A DNA stretch of 64,000 bases from Methylophaga sp. 41_12_T18 (GTDB lineage: Bacteria; Pseudomonadota; Gammaproteobacteria; Nitrosococcales; Methylophagaceae), in contig MAAI01000052.1 in NCBI GenBank assembly GCA_002163115.1, positions 1-64,000 of the forward strand. Direction: 5' to 3'. Below the pieces are notes generated by a model that ran no database searches, had not been told where the DNA came from, and saw only the letters and a program-made list of their open reading frames with translations. Position numbers and translations under genes: made by a program. This document shows positions 1 through 8,862 of the stretch, piece by piece; within the stretch, counting starts at the first letter, position 1; each line of letters starts with the position of its first letter.

Positions 1-270
1 TTAGAGCTTGAGACTGAATCACTTGAACTATCAAATGAGCTCGAATCAGCAGAGTCAGATCTTGAAATTGATATCGAACCGACCACTGCTTTAGAGCTTG
101 AGACTGAATCACTTGAACTATCAAATGAGCTCGAATCAGCAGAGTCAGATCTTGAAATTGATATCGAACCGACCACTGCTTTAGAGCTTGATACTGAATC
201 ACTTGAACTATCAAATGAGTTCGAATCAGCAGAGTCAGATCTTGAAATTGATATCGAACCGACCACTGAT
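1..270 (+). repeat. Three tandem 90-bp in-frame repeats coding a 30-residue acidic unit
   Basis: Units at 1-90, 91-180 and 181-270 are almost identical, and a partial fourth starts at 271 (TTAGAGCTTGAT). Each encodes 30 residues that begin LELETESLEL or LELDTESLEL and end IDIEPTT plus A or D. The array runs off the left edge, so the copy number is unknown. It is a coding minisatellite in the linker before an Hpt domain of the chemosensory kinase. Confidence 0.95.
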
Positions 271-3200
271 TTAGAGCTTGATCGTGAAGCTGAGTCAGCA
301 ATGACTGCTCTCAACTTTGCCGATGGAATTGATCCTGAAATTGCTGAAATTTTCCTCGAAGAAGCGGATGAAGTTTCAACGGAACTAGTCGATTTGATTA
401 CACAGTGGCGACAGCATCATGATCAAGATAGTGTCGCCACTATTCGCCGCCACTTCCATACTCTGAAAGGAAGTGGACGTATGGCTGGAGCAGAGGTTAT
501 TGGCGAACTGGCATGGGCCGTTGAACATCTGCTCAATGAAATGTTAGAAGGTAGAGTCGCCGCCAACAATGCCATTGAACAAGTTGTTGTTGATGCTTTT
601 GCGATCCTGCCTACATTGCTTACTCGTTTCAGTCAGGGTGATATAACGACTACCGAACAAGTTGATGCCTTAATTTCACAAGCAACGGCCTTTTTCGCAA
701 CAGAGGAAGCTGCTGAGGTTGCTGAGGTTGCTGAGGTTGCTGAGGTTGCTGAGGTTGCTGAGGTTGCTGAGGTTGCTGAGGTTGCTGAGGTTGCTGAGGT
801 TGCTGAGGTTGCAAGTATTGAAGCAGAGTCAGATACACTGCAAAGCATTTTCAACGCTGAAGCTACACAACATATTCAAGCCTTACAACTAGCAGCCAAC
901 AAGCTTGATGAGCATCAACTAGTTAATAAAGATCTATTACGCTCAATTCATTCACTGAAAGGCTGCGCCAACATCGCGGAAGTTACACCTATCGCACTGT
1001 TGGCAACTCAATTTGATCAAGCTATACAAAGTTTATATAAACATAATATTCATTTATCTAGTGAACAAATCAAGCTGATCACTGATCTGATTACCGGGAT
1101 ATCAGATGTCTTAGAGAGTATCAAAACTGTAAGTATCGATGAACCTGACATTCGTGAGTTAGCCGATAAAATTTATTTCCTAACTCGAGAAGCTGATAAC
1201 TCTAATGTTAAGCAAGTACTTATCGACCCCGAAATATTAGTTGTCTTCCTCGAAGAAACCGATGAACTGTTAGATAAATACACTAAAAAGCTGAATAAAC
1301 TACAACATCAACCTGATGATATTGAACACCGAGATGCCGTTCATAAAGTATTAGTGAAACTTACTGACAATGCCAATCACAGTAAGTTACCGGAAATTGC
1401 CCAGTTATATCAGTTGCTTGATCAGTTAATTCTAACGCCCGATACGCAAGCAGAGACATTATTTAAGTTATTAGATCAAGGTTACGAAGAGCTCAATAAT
1501 CATATTGAAAACTTAATTCAAAACAAAGCTACACCAGAGCTCACTGAATTTAAGCAAAACGTTGAAGCCTTTATTTCACAAGTTCTAACGGTAGAAGAAC
1601 ATGAGGAACCGTCAACAGCTTCTCACTCATTCTCCATACCTGATATTGATCAAGACTTATTAGAAGCATTTACTGAAGAGGCAGCTGAGCTACTAGAATC
1701 GAGTGAAGCAGCCATAAAACTTTGGCAACAAGACCTTAACAATCAAGCTGCCGCCATGCAGTTACAGCGAGATTTACATACCTTAAAAGGTGGCTCTCGT
1801 TTAGCTGGAATCGCTCCAATTTCAGATTTAACCCATCAAATAGAATCATTAGTGCTGGCTGTTAGCAATGGCCAACAAGAAGGTCATGATGCGTTTTTTG
1901 ATTTACTTCAGCGTTGCCAAGATCGGTTAGCTGAAATGCAAGAACAACTGGCAGCACAATCCAATATTGCTTTCGCCGAAGATCTATTAGCAGAAATTGC
2001 AGTTCATTCCGATGAAAAATCTGCCGAAATTCAAGAGCCAAAAGAACAGATACAGCCCCCCACTCCTGTAGAAATGGCAACTCTTGCTGCAGAAGTTCAG
2101 CAAAAGCCTGTTGAGAGTCCTAAACTTCAAGTACCAGTCGTCCCCGCCGAGCAAATTCGAGTACGAGCTGACTTACTGGATTATTTGACCAACTTTGCCG
2201 GCGAAGTCAGTATCTCTCGTGACCGAGTGACTCAACAAAATAATGCTATTCATCAGCAATTGCATGAGATGGAAGACACGGTATCGCGACTACAAGAACA
2301 ATTACGAAAACTTGAAATTGAAACCGAGACACAAATTCTATTTCGCTACGAAGGAGAAATGCAGGCTCAACAGTCTGAATTTGATCCTTTAGAGCTGGAT
2401 CGTTTTTCAATGATTCAACAGTTATCTCGTGGCCTGACTGAGAGCGTCAGTGATTTAACTGATATCAGTCAGTCAATGCAAGTATTAATGAGTGAAACTG
2501 ATGTTATTTTACTGCAGCAGTCACGACTGAATACTGACTTACAACAAGGTTTAATGAATACCCGTTTATTGCCATTTAAGGGGGTTACTCCTCGCCTAGA
2601 ACGAATCGTCCGACAAACTAACAGTGAACTTGGCAAGCAATCAAAATTAACCATTGTCGGTACAGAGCTCGAACTCGATAGAACCATACTGGATCGTATT
2701 TCTGCGCCCATTGAACACCTACTACGTAATGCGATTGCTCATGGCTTAGAAACACCAAATGAAAGACAACAAGCAGGTAAAGATGAAACCGGCACTTTAA
2801 CCTTAACGCTTGAACGCGAAGGGTCTGAGATTTTAATTACCCTAAGCGATGATGGCCAAGGAATTAATGTCGAAAAAATAAAACAAAAAGCACTCGACCT
2901 GCACCTTATTCGTCTCGATGATATTCCTGCCGATGAAGAGTTAATCCAATTAATATTAAATTCCGGTTTTAGCACTGCTGATGAAGTCTCACAAATTTCT
3001 GGTCGCGGGGTCGGTATGGATGTAGTCAGCAATGAAATTCGTGCTTTAAAAGGTCGACTCAGTATCCACTCTGAAACAGGAAAAGGAACGACATTCAATA
3101 TTCGCTTACCTTTAACGTTATCAATACTGCAAGCTCTGCTGGTTAGCACACATGACCAACAATATGCTGTGCCGTTAGCCAATGTTTATTCAGGCGAACG

Positions 3201-3993
3201 TATCACGGTTAAAGAAATCAAAGCTATTTTGTCGCATGACAGTTCCGTTTACGAATTCAATGGTGAAAGCTATGACTTCGTACCGTTATGTAATTTATTA
3301 GGTCAACCATTTAATCTACCTGAGAGCTCCAAACAACAGTTACCACTACTTTTATTTCGCTCAGGTAAGTTACGCATCGCATTATTAGTCGATTCAATTA
3401 TTAGTAACCGCGAAATTGTTATTAAATCTGTCGGTGAACAACTGGGTAATATTGCAGCGATCAACGGCGCCACCATTCTCGGTGATGGCCAAGTCGTCTT
3501 TATTCTCGATATTCCAACACTAGTCGAAACCCGTTTTGAGGATGCACACCGAAATACACAAGATGCAGCCAACTTGGCATTAGAACTTGCCGAAATACAA
3601 GAACGCACGCCAAGAGCAATGGTTGTTGATGATTCTATTACCATTCGTAAAGCATCGGGCAATCTACTAAAACGTCATGGCTTCGAAGTCACTACCGCTC
3701 GTGATGGTGTGGATGCGCTTGCTCAGCTCCATGAACAGAAACCGGACCTCATCTTACTCGATGTAGAAATGCCGCGGATGGATGGCTTTGAGTTTGCTTC
3801 TATTGTCAGAAATGATGAGAAATTCAGACATTTACCCATCATTATGATCACTTCACGAACGGGTAAGAAACATCGTGATCGAGCAATGGGGATTGGTGTC
3901 AATGTCTATATGGGTAAACCCTACCAAGAAGAAGAGCTCGTTGCAGAAATGCAAAAGTTGCTTGGCGACAATTACCCTCATGCCAAACCTTAA
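1..3993 (+). CDS. chpA: ChpA/PilL-type hybrid chemotaxis histidine kinase, 5' end outside window
   Basis: CheA-family kinase that takes signals from a pilus chemoreceptor and phosphorylates response regulators controlling type IV pili. The frame is open from base 1, so the ATG at 301 is internal and the N-terminus is missing. Counting residues from base 1, repeats fill 1-100. Hpt domains follow, with phospho-His at 153, 317 and 593 in HTLKG/HSLKG/HTLKG motifs, plus one degenerate Hpt near 405-505 lacking the His. The dimerisation helix starts near 721. ATPase boxes are NAIAHG (N910), DDGQG (950) and GRGVGMD (1001), followed by a CheW domain. The C-terminal receiver has acidic pocket D1210/D1211, phospho-acceptor D1254 and K1306. 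It is followed directly by chpC. Family assignment is secure; the symbol rests on the multi-Hpt architecture and the neighbour. Confidence 0.9.
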   Translation, partial: LELETESLELSNELESAESDLEIDIEPTTALELETESLELSNELESAESDLEIDIEPTTALELDTESLELSNEFESAESDLEIDIEPTTDLELDREAESAMTALNFADGIDPEIAEIFLEEADEVSTELVDLITQWRQHHDQDSVATIRRHFHTLKGSGRMAGAEVIGELAWAVEHLLNEMLEGRVAANNAIEQVVVDAFAILPTLLTRFSQGDITTTEQVDALISQATAFFATEEAAEVAEVAEVAEVAEVAEVAEVAEVAEVAEVAEVASIEAESDTLQSIFNAEATQHIQALQLAANKLDEHQLVNKDLLRSIHSLKGCANIAEVTPIALLATQFDQAIQSLYKHNIHLSSEQIKLITDLITGISDVLESIKTVSIDEPDIRELADKIYFLTREADNSNVKQVLIDPEILVVFLEETDELLDKYTKKLNKLQHQPDDIEHRDAVHKVLVKLTDNANHSKLPEIAQLYQLLDQLILTPDTQAETLFKLLDQGYEELNNHIENLIQNKATPELTEFKQNVEAFISQVLTVEEHEEPSTASHSFSIPDIDQDLLEAFTEEAAELLESSEAAIKLWQQDLNNQAAAMQLQRDLHTLKGGSRLAGIAPISDLTHQIESLVLAVSNGQQEGHDAFFDLLQRCQDRLAEMQEQLAAQSNIAFAEDLLAEIAVHSDEKSAEIQEPKEQIQPPTPVEMATLAAEVQQKPVESPKLQVPVVPAEQIRVRADLLDYLTNFAGEVSISRDRVTQQNNAIHQQLHEMEDTVSRLQEQLRKLEIETETQILFRYEGEMQAQQSEFDPLELDRFSMIQQLSRGLTESVSDLTDISQSMQVLMSETDVILLQQSRLNTDLQQGLMNTRLLPFKGVTPRLERIVRQTNSELGKQSKLTIVGTELELDRTILDRISAPIEHLLRNAIAHGLETPNERQQAGKDETGTLTLTLEREGSEILITLSDDGQGINVEKIKQKALDLHLIRLDDIPADEELIQLILNSGFSTADEVSQISGRGVGMDVVSNEIRALKGRLSIHSETGKGTTFNIRLPLTLSILQALLVSTHDQQYAVPLANVYSGERITVKEIKAILSHDSSVYEFNGESYDFVPLCNLLGQPFNLPESSKQQLPLLLFRSGKLRIALLVDSIISNREIVIKSVGEQLGNIAAINGATILGDGQVVFILDIPTLVETRFEDAHRNTQDAANLALELAEIQERTPRAMVVDDSITIRKASGNLLKRHGFEVTTARDGVDALAQLHEQKPDLILLDVEMPRMDGFEFASIVRNDEKFRHLPIIMITSRTGKKHRDRAMGIGVNVYMGKPYQEEELVAEMQKLLGDNYPHAKP
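712..810 (+). repeat. Eleven perfect copies of GCTGAGGTT (Ala-Glu-Val)
   Basis: An uninterrupted 99-bp array of the 9-mer GCTGAGGTT, in frame, gives (AEV)11 between two Hpt domains of the kinase. The 9-bp unit preserves frame, so copy-number change would only alter linker length. The DNA copies are identical, which suggests recent slippage. Confidence 0.97.
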
Positions 3994-4024
3994 CGACTCA
4001 ACGCAACTATTTTAGGACAGATTC

Positions 4025-4483
4025 ATGGCCAATCCTTCTGATTTTATCCACTGTGTATTAGTTCCATTACAAGATCATTTTTTGTTATTGCCTCATCCAA
4101 CTATCGCTGAAGTTATTCCCATGCCTCGCATTAAAGCAACACAGCATGAAACCAATTATCACATTGGCAGTTATACATGGCGCGAGACAACAATGCCTAT
4201 TATCGATCTGGAAAGCATGATTGAAAATAAAACTCCACAATCGGATGACGCTAATAAATTATGCATACTCAACGGCATTAACCCTGATGCCCAAGTCGAA
4301 TTTTATGCTCTACCTTGTTATGGCTCACCCCAGCTAATTACCTTGCATGAATCTGCTATCCAAGCCACGCACGACAGCGATGACTCAGCCTTTCTCCATT
4401 GCCAGATTAAGATCGGTAACAAAGTCGCCTTCATTCCTCACTTGGACAATATCGAAAATTACTTACAACAACTGAGCGAATAA
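4025..4483 (+). CDS. chpC: CheW-like adaptor protein, ChpC type
   Basis: A 152-residue single CheW-like domain protein. CheW proteins tether chemoreceptors to the CheA-type kinase. The sequence opens with the CheW strand pattern CVLVPLQDHFLLLPHPTIAE and has a PMPRI segment typical of CheW beta strands. It starts 31 bp after the kinase stop, behind a TTAGGACAG ribosome binding site, so it is very likely cotranscribed with chpA, as chpC is in Pseudomonas Pil-Chp clusters. The N-terminal half is well conserved and the C-terminal half diverges. The symbol is inferred from position, but CheW membership is clear. Confidence 0.8.
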   Translation: MANPSDFIHCVLVPLQDHFLLLPHPTIAEVIPMPRIKATQHETNYHIGSYTWRETTMPIIDLESMIENKTPQSDDANKLCILNGINPDAQVEFYALPCYGSPQLITLHESAIQATHDSDDSAFLHCQIKIGNKVAFIPHLDNIENYLQQLSE

Positions 4484-4536
4484 AATTCGCTGTTGTTTAT
4501 CTGCATAAGGCCCACAATTCGCGTTAAGATAACGCC

Positions 4537-6480
4537 ATGATTTATTCCAAAATAGTTTCATGCTTTATCTTAGTGCTCAGCCTATTTACCAGTGTGGCGA
4601 TAGCAGCAACAAGTGACCGTCTCAAACAGCGAACTCTCTACCAGCAAGCGCAAAAAGCCTTGCAAACTAATCAGATTCAACAATTTAAAACCTTGCTTCA
4701 TCAATTAGATGACTACCCGTTACAAGCTTATTTAGAATACCGTTATCTTCGTCATCGTTTAAACCATGTTCCCGAACAAACCATCGCACAATTTTTGTTT
4801 GAACATAACGATACTTTTTTTGCTGCTCGGTTAAGAAGTTATTGGTTAGATCGCTTGGCGCAAAAAAAACAGTGGCCTCAATATTTAAAACACTACCAAA
4901 GTCCACAATCCACATCGCGACAATGCTTGCGACTACAAGCACTCAGCGCAACCGGCCAACAACAACAGGCTTTGGCCGAAGTACCGCAACTGTGGTTAGT
5001 GCCACGCTCACAAAAAAAAGCCTGCGATCCCATTTTCAAAGTTTGGCAATCACAAGGCTTAGTCGATGATGAACTACGCTGGCAGCGTATCTTGCTGGCC
5101 CTAAATGAAAACCAGTTCAGCTTAGCAATATACTTAGCAAAGTCTTTAACAGATAATACTGAAGCAAATGCGTGGATTAGTCGCTGGCAACAAATGCATC
5201 GCAACCCAAATTCATTGTTAAAGCAGCTGCCCGCGCCATCAAACAATCAGCAAATTAGTCTCACGCAAGACGTTAGTATCGCTCGAGAAATTATCAAACA
5301 TGGCATTAGTCGACTTGCTCGTAGATCAACCGATAACGCTTTTGAAGCATGGCAACGTATTTCACCTCACTACCAGTTTAGTGAGCAAGATAAACTCACT
5401 GTTCAACGTTATATTGCTAAACGTTCAGCATTAAATCGTGAAGATCGCGCTTTAGAGTTCTTTGCAGATATTCCAGCTGAGCCATGGCGAGTTCGCGCCG
5501 CCTTATGGCAACAGGACTGGCCAGCAGTACAACAAGCGATTCTTAGCCTTAACCTTGATGAACAGCAGTCTTCTCGCTGGCAATATTGGTTGGGCCGCAG
5601 CCAAACAGAGCAAGGTCAACAACAAGCAGCAACAGAAACCTTTCAGTCGCTAATTTTTGAACGTGATTATTATTCTTTTTTAGCTGCAGATAAATTACAA
5701 CAGCCTTACCAAATGAATCATCAGCCTATCGCCGTGACCGAACAGGAATTGACCGAATTTTCACAGCGGCCTGCTATCGATAGGTTACGAGAATTCTATG
5801 TATTAAATATGTCTCTCGAATCGCGTCGCCAAGCCTATGCATTAAAGCAACGGTTATCAAACCGAGAATTACAGTTGCTAGCAACTTTGACCCACCGCTG
5901 GGGCTGGCACAATCAAACCATCGCCTTATTAGGCAAAGCACGCTATTGGGATGCCTTAGATTTACGTTTCCCAGTAGTATTTGATACTGACATTCTTAAA
6001 GCCAGTAAAAAGAATGGCATCGATCCTTCCTGGTTATTTGGTATTGCTCGCCAAGAAAGCGCCTTCAATCCCCAAGCACGCTCACATGTCGGTGCAATGG
6101 GACTGATGCAAATAATGCCCCAGACCGGAAAGTTAATTGCCAAACTAATTAACCGGCCATTAAAGAAAGTTGATGAACTGTTAAATCCTGCTAGAAATAT
6201 TCAACTTGGTAGTGCTTATTTACGTCGAATGTACGATAAAAATCAGCATAACCCTGTTCTCGCCACCGCATCCTACAATGCCGGCCCGCACCGCATAAAA
6301 AAATGGTTACCTAAGCAAGCTTTACCAGCCGATATCTGGATTGAGAATATTCCTTTTAACGAAACAAGAAAGTACACCAGTAATGTCTTAGCCTATGCAG
6401 CAGTGTTCGATTATCAGCGAAAACAAAATATTAGCCCAATCAGCTCACGAATGCCTGCAGTTAACGCTAAAACACCTTAA
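4537..6480 (+). CDS. slt: Soluble lytic murein transglycosylase (Slt70 family)
   Basis: Periplasmic enzyme that cleaves the MurNAc-GlcNAc bond of peptidoglycan, giving 1,6-anhydro products. It has 647 residues, the usual Slt70 length. A signal peptide (about residues 1-24, hydrophobic core ending VAIAA) is followed by a long alpha-helical superhelix with many LxxxxW and QQA repeats. The C-terminal SLT domain contains catalytic Glu507 in ARQESAFNP, then GAMGLMQIMP and later TASYNAGPHR. It lies 53 bp downstream of chpC and 9 bp upstream of cca. No feature links it functionally to the pilus genes, although local wall opening would suit pilus assembly (inference). Confidence 0.93.
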   Translation: MIYSKIVSCFILVLSLFTSVAIAATSDRLKQRTLYQQAQKALQTNQIQQFKTLLHQLDDYPLQAYLEYRYLRHRLNHVPEQTIAQFLFEHNDTFFAARLRSYWLDRLAQKKQWPQYLKHYQSPQSTSRQCLRLQALSATGQQQQALAEVPQLWLVPRSQKKACDPIFKVWQSQGLVDDELRWQRILLALNENQFSLAIYLAKSLTDNTEANAWISRWQQMHRNPNSLLKQLPAPSNNQQISLTQDVSIAREIIKHGISRLARRSTDNAFEAWQRISPHYQFSEQDKLTVQRYIAKRSALNREDRALEFFADIPAEPWRVRAALWQQDWPAVQQAILSLNLDEQQSSRWQYWLGRSQTEQGQQQAATETFQSLIFERDYYSFLAADKLQQPYQMNHQPIAVTEQELTEFSQRPAIDRLREFYVLNMSLESRRQAYALKQRLSNRELQLLATLTHRWGWHNQTIALLGKARYWDALDLRFPVVFDTDILKASKKNGIDPSWLFGIARQESAFNPQARSHVGAMGLMQIMPQTGKLIAKLINRPLKKVDELLNPARNIQLGSAYLRRMYDKNQHNPVLATASYNAGPHRIKKWLPKQALPADIWIENIPFNETRKYTSNVLAYAAVFDYQRKQNISPISSRMPAVNAKTP

Positions 6481-6489
6481 ACTAGCGCT

Positions 6490-7710
6490 ATGGAAATTTA
6501 TCTCGTCGGCGGCGGTGTTCGCGATCAACTATTAGGCTTACCCGTCAAAGATCGGGATTGGGTTGTTGTAGGCAGCACGCCCGAACAACTCTTATCGCAA
6601 GGCTATCAGCCAGTAGGCAAAGACTTCCCAGTGTTTCTACATCCCGAAACACATGAAGAATATGCGCTGGCCCGCACAGAACGAAAAACAAAACCAGGTT
6701 ATCGCGGCTTTGTAGTTCATGCTGCTCCTGACGTAACTCTAGAACAAGATCTGCTACGTCGTGATCTCACTATTAATGCCATCGCACAAACAGCTGACGG
6801 CCAATTAATCGATCCATTTAACGGCCAACAAGATCTCAAAGATAAAGTGCTGCGTCATGTATCGCCGGCATTTGTTGAAGATCCGGTTCGCGTATTACGT
6901 ATTGCTCGCTTTGCTGCTCGCTTCGGTTTTAGCATTGCCGCTGAGACGCAACAACTCATCCAACAAATGATTGCCGCCAAAGAGCTAGATCATCTTGTTG
7001 CTGAGCGAGTCTGGCAAGAATTAGAAAAAGCCTTAGCGACTAAGCAGCCATCGTTGTTTTTCACCACACTCCGAACTGTCGGTGCATTAGAAACTCTGTT
7101 TCCAGATGTCGACCGATTGTTTGGTGTGCCGCAAGTAAAAAAATGGCATCCAGAAATCGATACTGGTATTCACGTCATGATGGTCATCGATCAAGCCGCA
7201 CGCTTAACTGATGACATTGCGGTACGTTTTGCTGCGCTATGCCATGACCTTGGCAAAGGCACCACACCCGCCGATATATTGCCGCAACATATCGGCCATG
7301 AGCACCGTAGCGTTGAATTAACACAACGTTTATGCGAGCAATTACGAGTCCCGAACGACATTAAATCACTGGCACTAAAAGTCGCTGAATATCACACTCA
7401 TGTCCATCTGTTATTTGAGCTGAAAGCGAAGACTATTTTAAAGGTAATTGAAGCCTTAGATTCATTTCGTCGACCAGAACGGTTTGCGCAATATCTACTG
7501 GCCGGTGAAGCTGACTGCAAGGGCCGTCCTGGTTATGAAGATCTAGCTGTTGCTGAAATACCTGTATTCGAACAGTGTTTTTCAGCTGTACAGAAAGTAA
7601 CAGCAAAACCTTTTGTAGAGGCGGGCTTACAAGGCCTAGAAATAGCCCACGCTCTACGTGAGCAACGCATCAACATCATTGACCAAATCATGAACGACTA
7701 CAAACGGTAA
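6490..7710 (+). CDS. cca: Multifunctional CCA tRNA nucleotidyltransferase with HD phosphohydrolase domain
   Basis: Adds or repairs the 3'-CCA end of tRNAs. The 406-residue protein has the class II nucleotidyltransferase start: VGGGVRDQLLG at residues 6-16, then the metal-binding pair D21xD23 in KDRDW. The RRDLTINAIA motif and an R-rich region (RVLRIARFAARFGF) follow. The C-terminal half carries an HD motif (LCHDLGKG), as in the gammaproteobacterial form with 2',3'-cyclic phosphodiesterase and phosphatase activities. It starts 9 bp after slt, so translation is probably coupled. The ATG at 6490 is the only sensible start because the GGG motif follows immediately. Confidence 0.96.
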   Translation: MEIYLVGGGVRDQLLGLPVKDRDWVVVGSTPEQLLSQGYQPVGKDFPVFLHPETHEEYALARTERKTKPGYRGFVVHAAPDVTLEQDLLRRDLTINAIAQTADGQLIDPFNGQQDLKDKVLRHVSPAFVEDPVRVLRIARFAARFGFSIAAETQQLIQQMIAAKELDHLVAERVWQELEKALATKQPSLFFTTLRTVGALETLFPDVDRLFGVPQVKKWHPEIDTGIHVMMVIDQAARLTDDIAVRFAALCHDLGKGTTPADILPQHIGHEHRSVELTQRLCEQLRVPNDIKSLALKVAEYHTHVHLLFELKAKTILKVIEALDSFRRPERFAQYLLAGEADCKGRPGYEDLAVAEIPVFEQCFSAVQKVTAKPFVEAGLQGLEIAHALREQRINIIDQIMNDYKR

Positions 7711-7786
7711 ATTAAATACCGCCTAGATCAATAGCTAGCGTTAATTTTAGGCATACATTCATATACTCCATAGCCCTCACTTCACG

Positions 7787-7792
7787 TATAAT
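7787..7792 (+). promoter_or_regulatory. Candidate -10 element upstream of mch
   Basis: A perfect TATAAT lies 38 bp before the mch ATG in the 119-bp gap after cca. I see no good -35 hexamer at 16-18 bp, so the promoter may be activator-dependent or the match fortuitous. Confidence 0.35.
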
Positions 7793-7829
7793 TTTAGTAA
7801 TTTAATAATTCACACAGGATGCGCCCCTC

Positions 7830-8813
7830 ATGAGTAGTAACATCTCAGCCAACTGGACGAGCGTCAATGCAGCTTGCCAACCTTTAGTTGACAACCTTAT
7901 TGCTGACGCCCAAGCACTACAGCTTGAAATTAGTACCCTGAGCAATGGCACTCGCATCGTTGATGCCGGTATCAACTGCACCGGCGGTCTTGAAGCTGGA
8001 CGATTAATCGGTGAAATCTGCATGGGCGGTCTTGGTACCGTGACACTAGGCAGTAATAGTGGTTTTGACAATTGGCCTTGGTCAGTTAATGTTCATGCTA
8101 AAACGCCGGTATTAAGCTGCTTAGGCAGTCAATATGCAGGCTGGAGCCTTTCCCATAAGAGTGAAGACAGTAAATTCTTTGCACTAGGATCAGGTCCAGG
8201 TCGCGCCTTAGCAGGTCGTGAAGAAGTACTTAAAGAATTTGGCTATAAAGATGAAGCTAAATCAACCTGTATTGTCTTAGAAGTCGATAGCTTCCCACCT
8301 ATTGAAGTTGCAGAAAAAGTGGCTGCCAACTGTGGTATCAAGCCTGAAGACCTAACATTTATACTCACGCCAACATCAAGTTTAGCCGGTGTAATGCAAA
8401 TTGCTATTCGTGTATTAGAAGTGGCAATGCACAAAGCTCACACTTTGCATTTCCCTATGGAAAAAATCGTTGATGGTTTTGGTGTAACACCTGTTGCACC
8501 TCCAGGTGGTGACTTCATGACAGGCATGGGTCGTACTAACGATGCCATTTTGTATGGCGGTATGGTTCATCTATTTATCAATGGCACAGATGAAGAAGCA
8601 CAAGACTTAGCTGAAAAAATGCCTAGTAATACTTCATCAGATTACGGTCGTCCTTTTGCTGAAATCTTTAAAGCTTATGAATATGATTTCTTCAAAGTGG
8701 ATCCAATGTTATTTAGCCCGGCAAAAGTGATTATTACTAATGCTGCTACCGGCAAAAGTTTCACTGCTGGCGAATTAAACAATGAGCTACTCACTACTTC
8801 ATTTGGCCTATAA
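7830..8813 (+). CDS. mch: Methenyltetrahydromethanopterin cyclohydrolase
   Basis: Catalyses the reversible hydrolysis of N5,N10-methenyl-H4MPT to N5-formyl-H4MPT, a step in formaldehyde oxidation to formate in methylotrophs. The 327-residue protein is full length and shows family-wide landmarks: [14 protein letters not shown] near residue 50, [27 protein letters not shown] and [20 protein letters not shown]. An AGGA ribosome binding site sits 10 bp before the ATG. It heads a plus-strand run of C1-cofactor genes and has a hairpin directly after it. This gene is the strongest single indicator of H4MPT-linked C1 metabolism here. Confidence 0.97.
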   Translation: MSSNISANWTSVNAACQPLVDNLIADAQALQLEISTLSNGTRIVDAGINCTGGLEAGRLIGEICMGGLGTVTLGSNSGFDNWPWSVNVHAKTPVLSCLGSQYAGWSLSHKSEDSKFFALGSGPGRALAGREEVLKEFGYKDEAKSTCIVLEVDSFPPIEVAEKVAANCGIKPEDLTFILTPTSSLAGVMQIAIRVLEVAMHKAHTLHFPMEKIVDGFGVTPVAPPGGDFMTGMGRTNDAILYGGMVHLFINGTDEEAQDLAEKMPSNTSSDYGRPFAEIFKAYEYDFFKVDPMLFSPAKVIITNAATGKSFTAGELNNELLTTSFGL

Positions 8814-8822
8814 GTAAATTCA

Positions 8823-8849
8823 TTAGGGGCAACTCCAAGTTGCCCCTAA
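8823..8849 (+). other. Perfect 12-bp intercistronic hairpin after mch
   Basis: TTAGGGGCAACT, loop CCA, AGTTGCCCCTAA. No T-run follows, and the next gene starts 13 bp later. It therefore looks like a partial terminator or an mRNA 3'-end stabiliser separating mch expression from the biosynthetic genes. Confidence 0.6.
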
Positions 8850-8862
8850 CTACCTACTCATT

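Noticed and set aside
1-270. CRISPR-like or non-coding direct repeats
   Set aside because: The units abut without spacers and are in frame with the kinase.
633-854. Minus-strand ORFs of Ser-Ala-Thr or Gln-Pro repeats
   Set aside because: They are mirror translations of the GCTGAGGTT array and have no ribosome binding sites.
301-3993. ATG at 301 as the start of the chemosensory kinase
   Set aside because: The same frame is open and encodes repeat units of the same protein back to base 1, so the gene starts outside the window.
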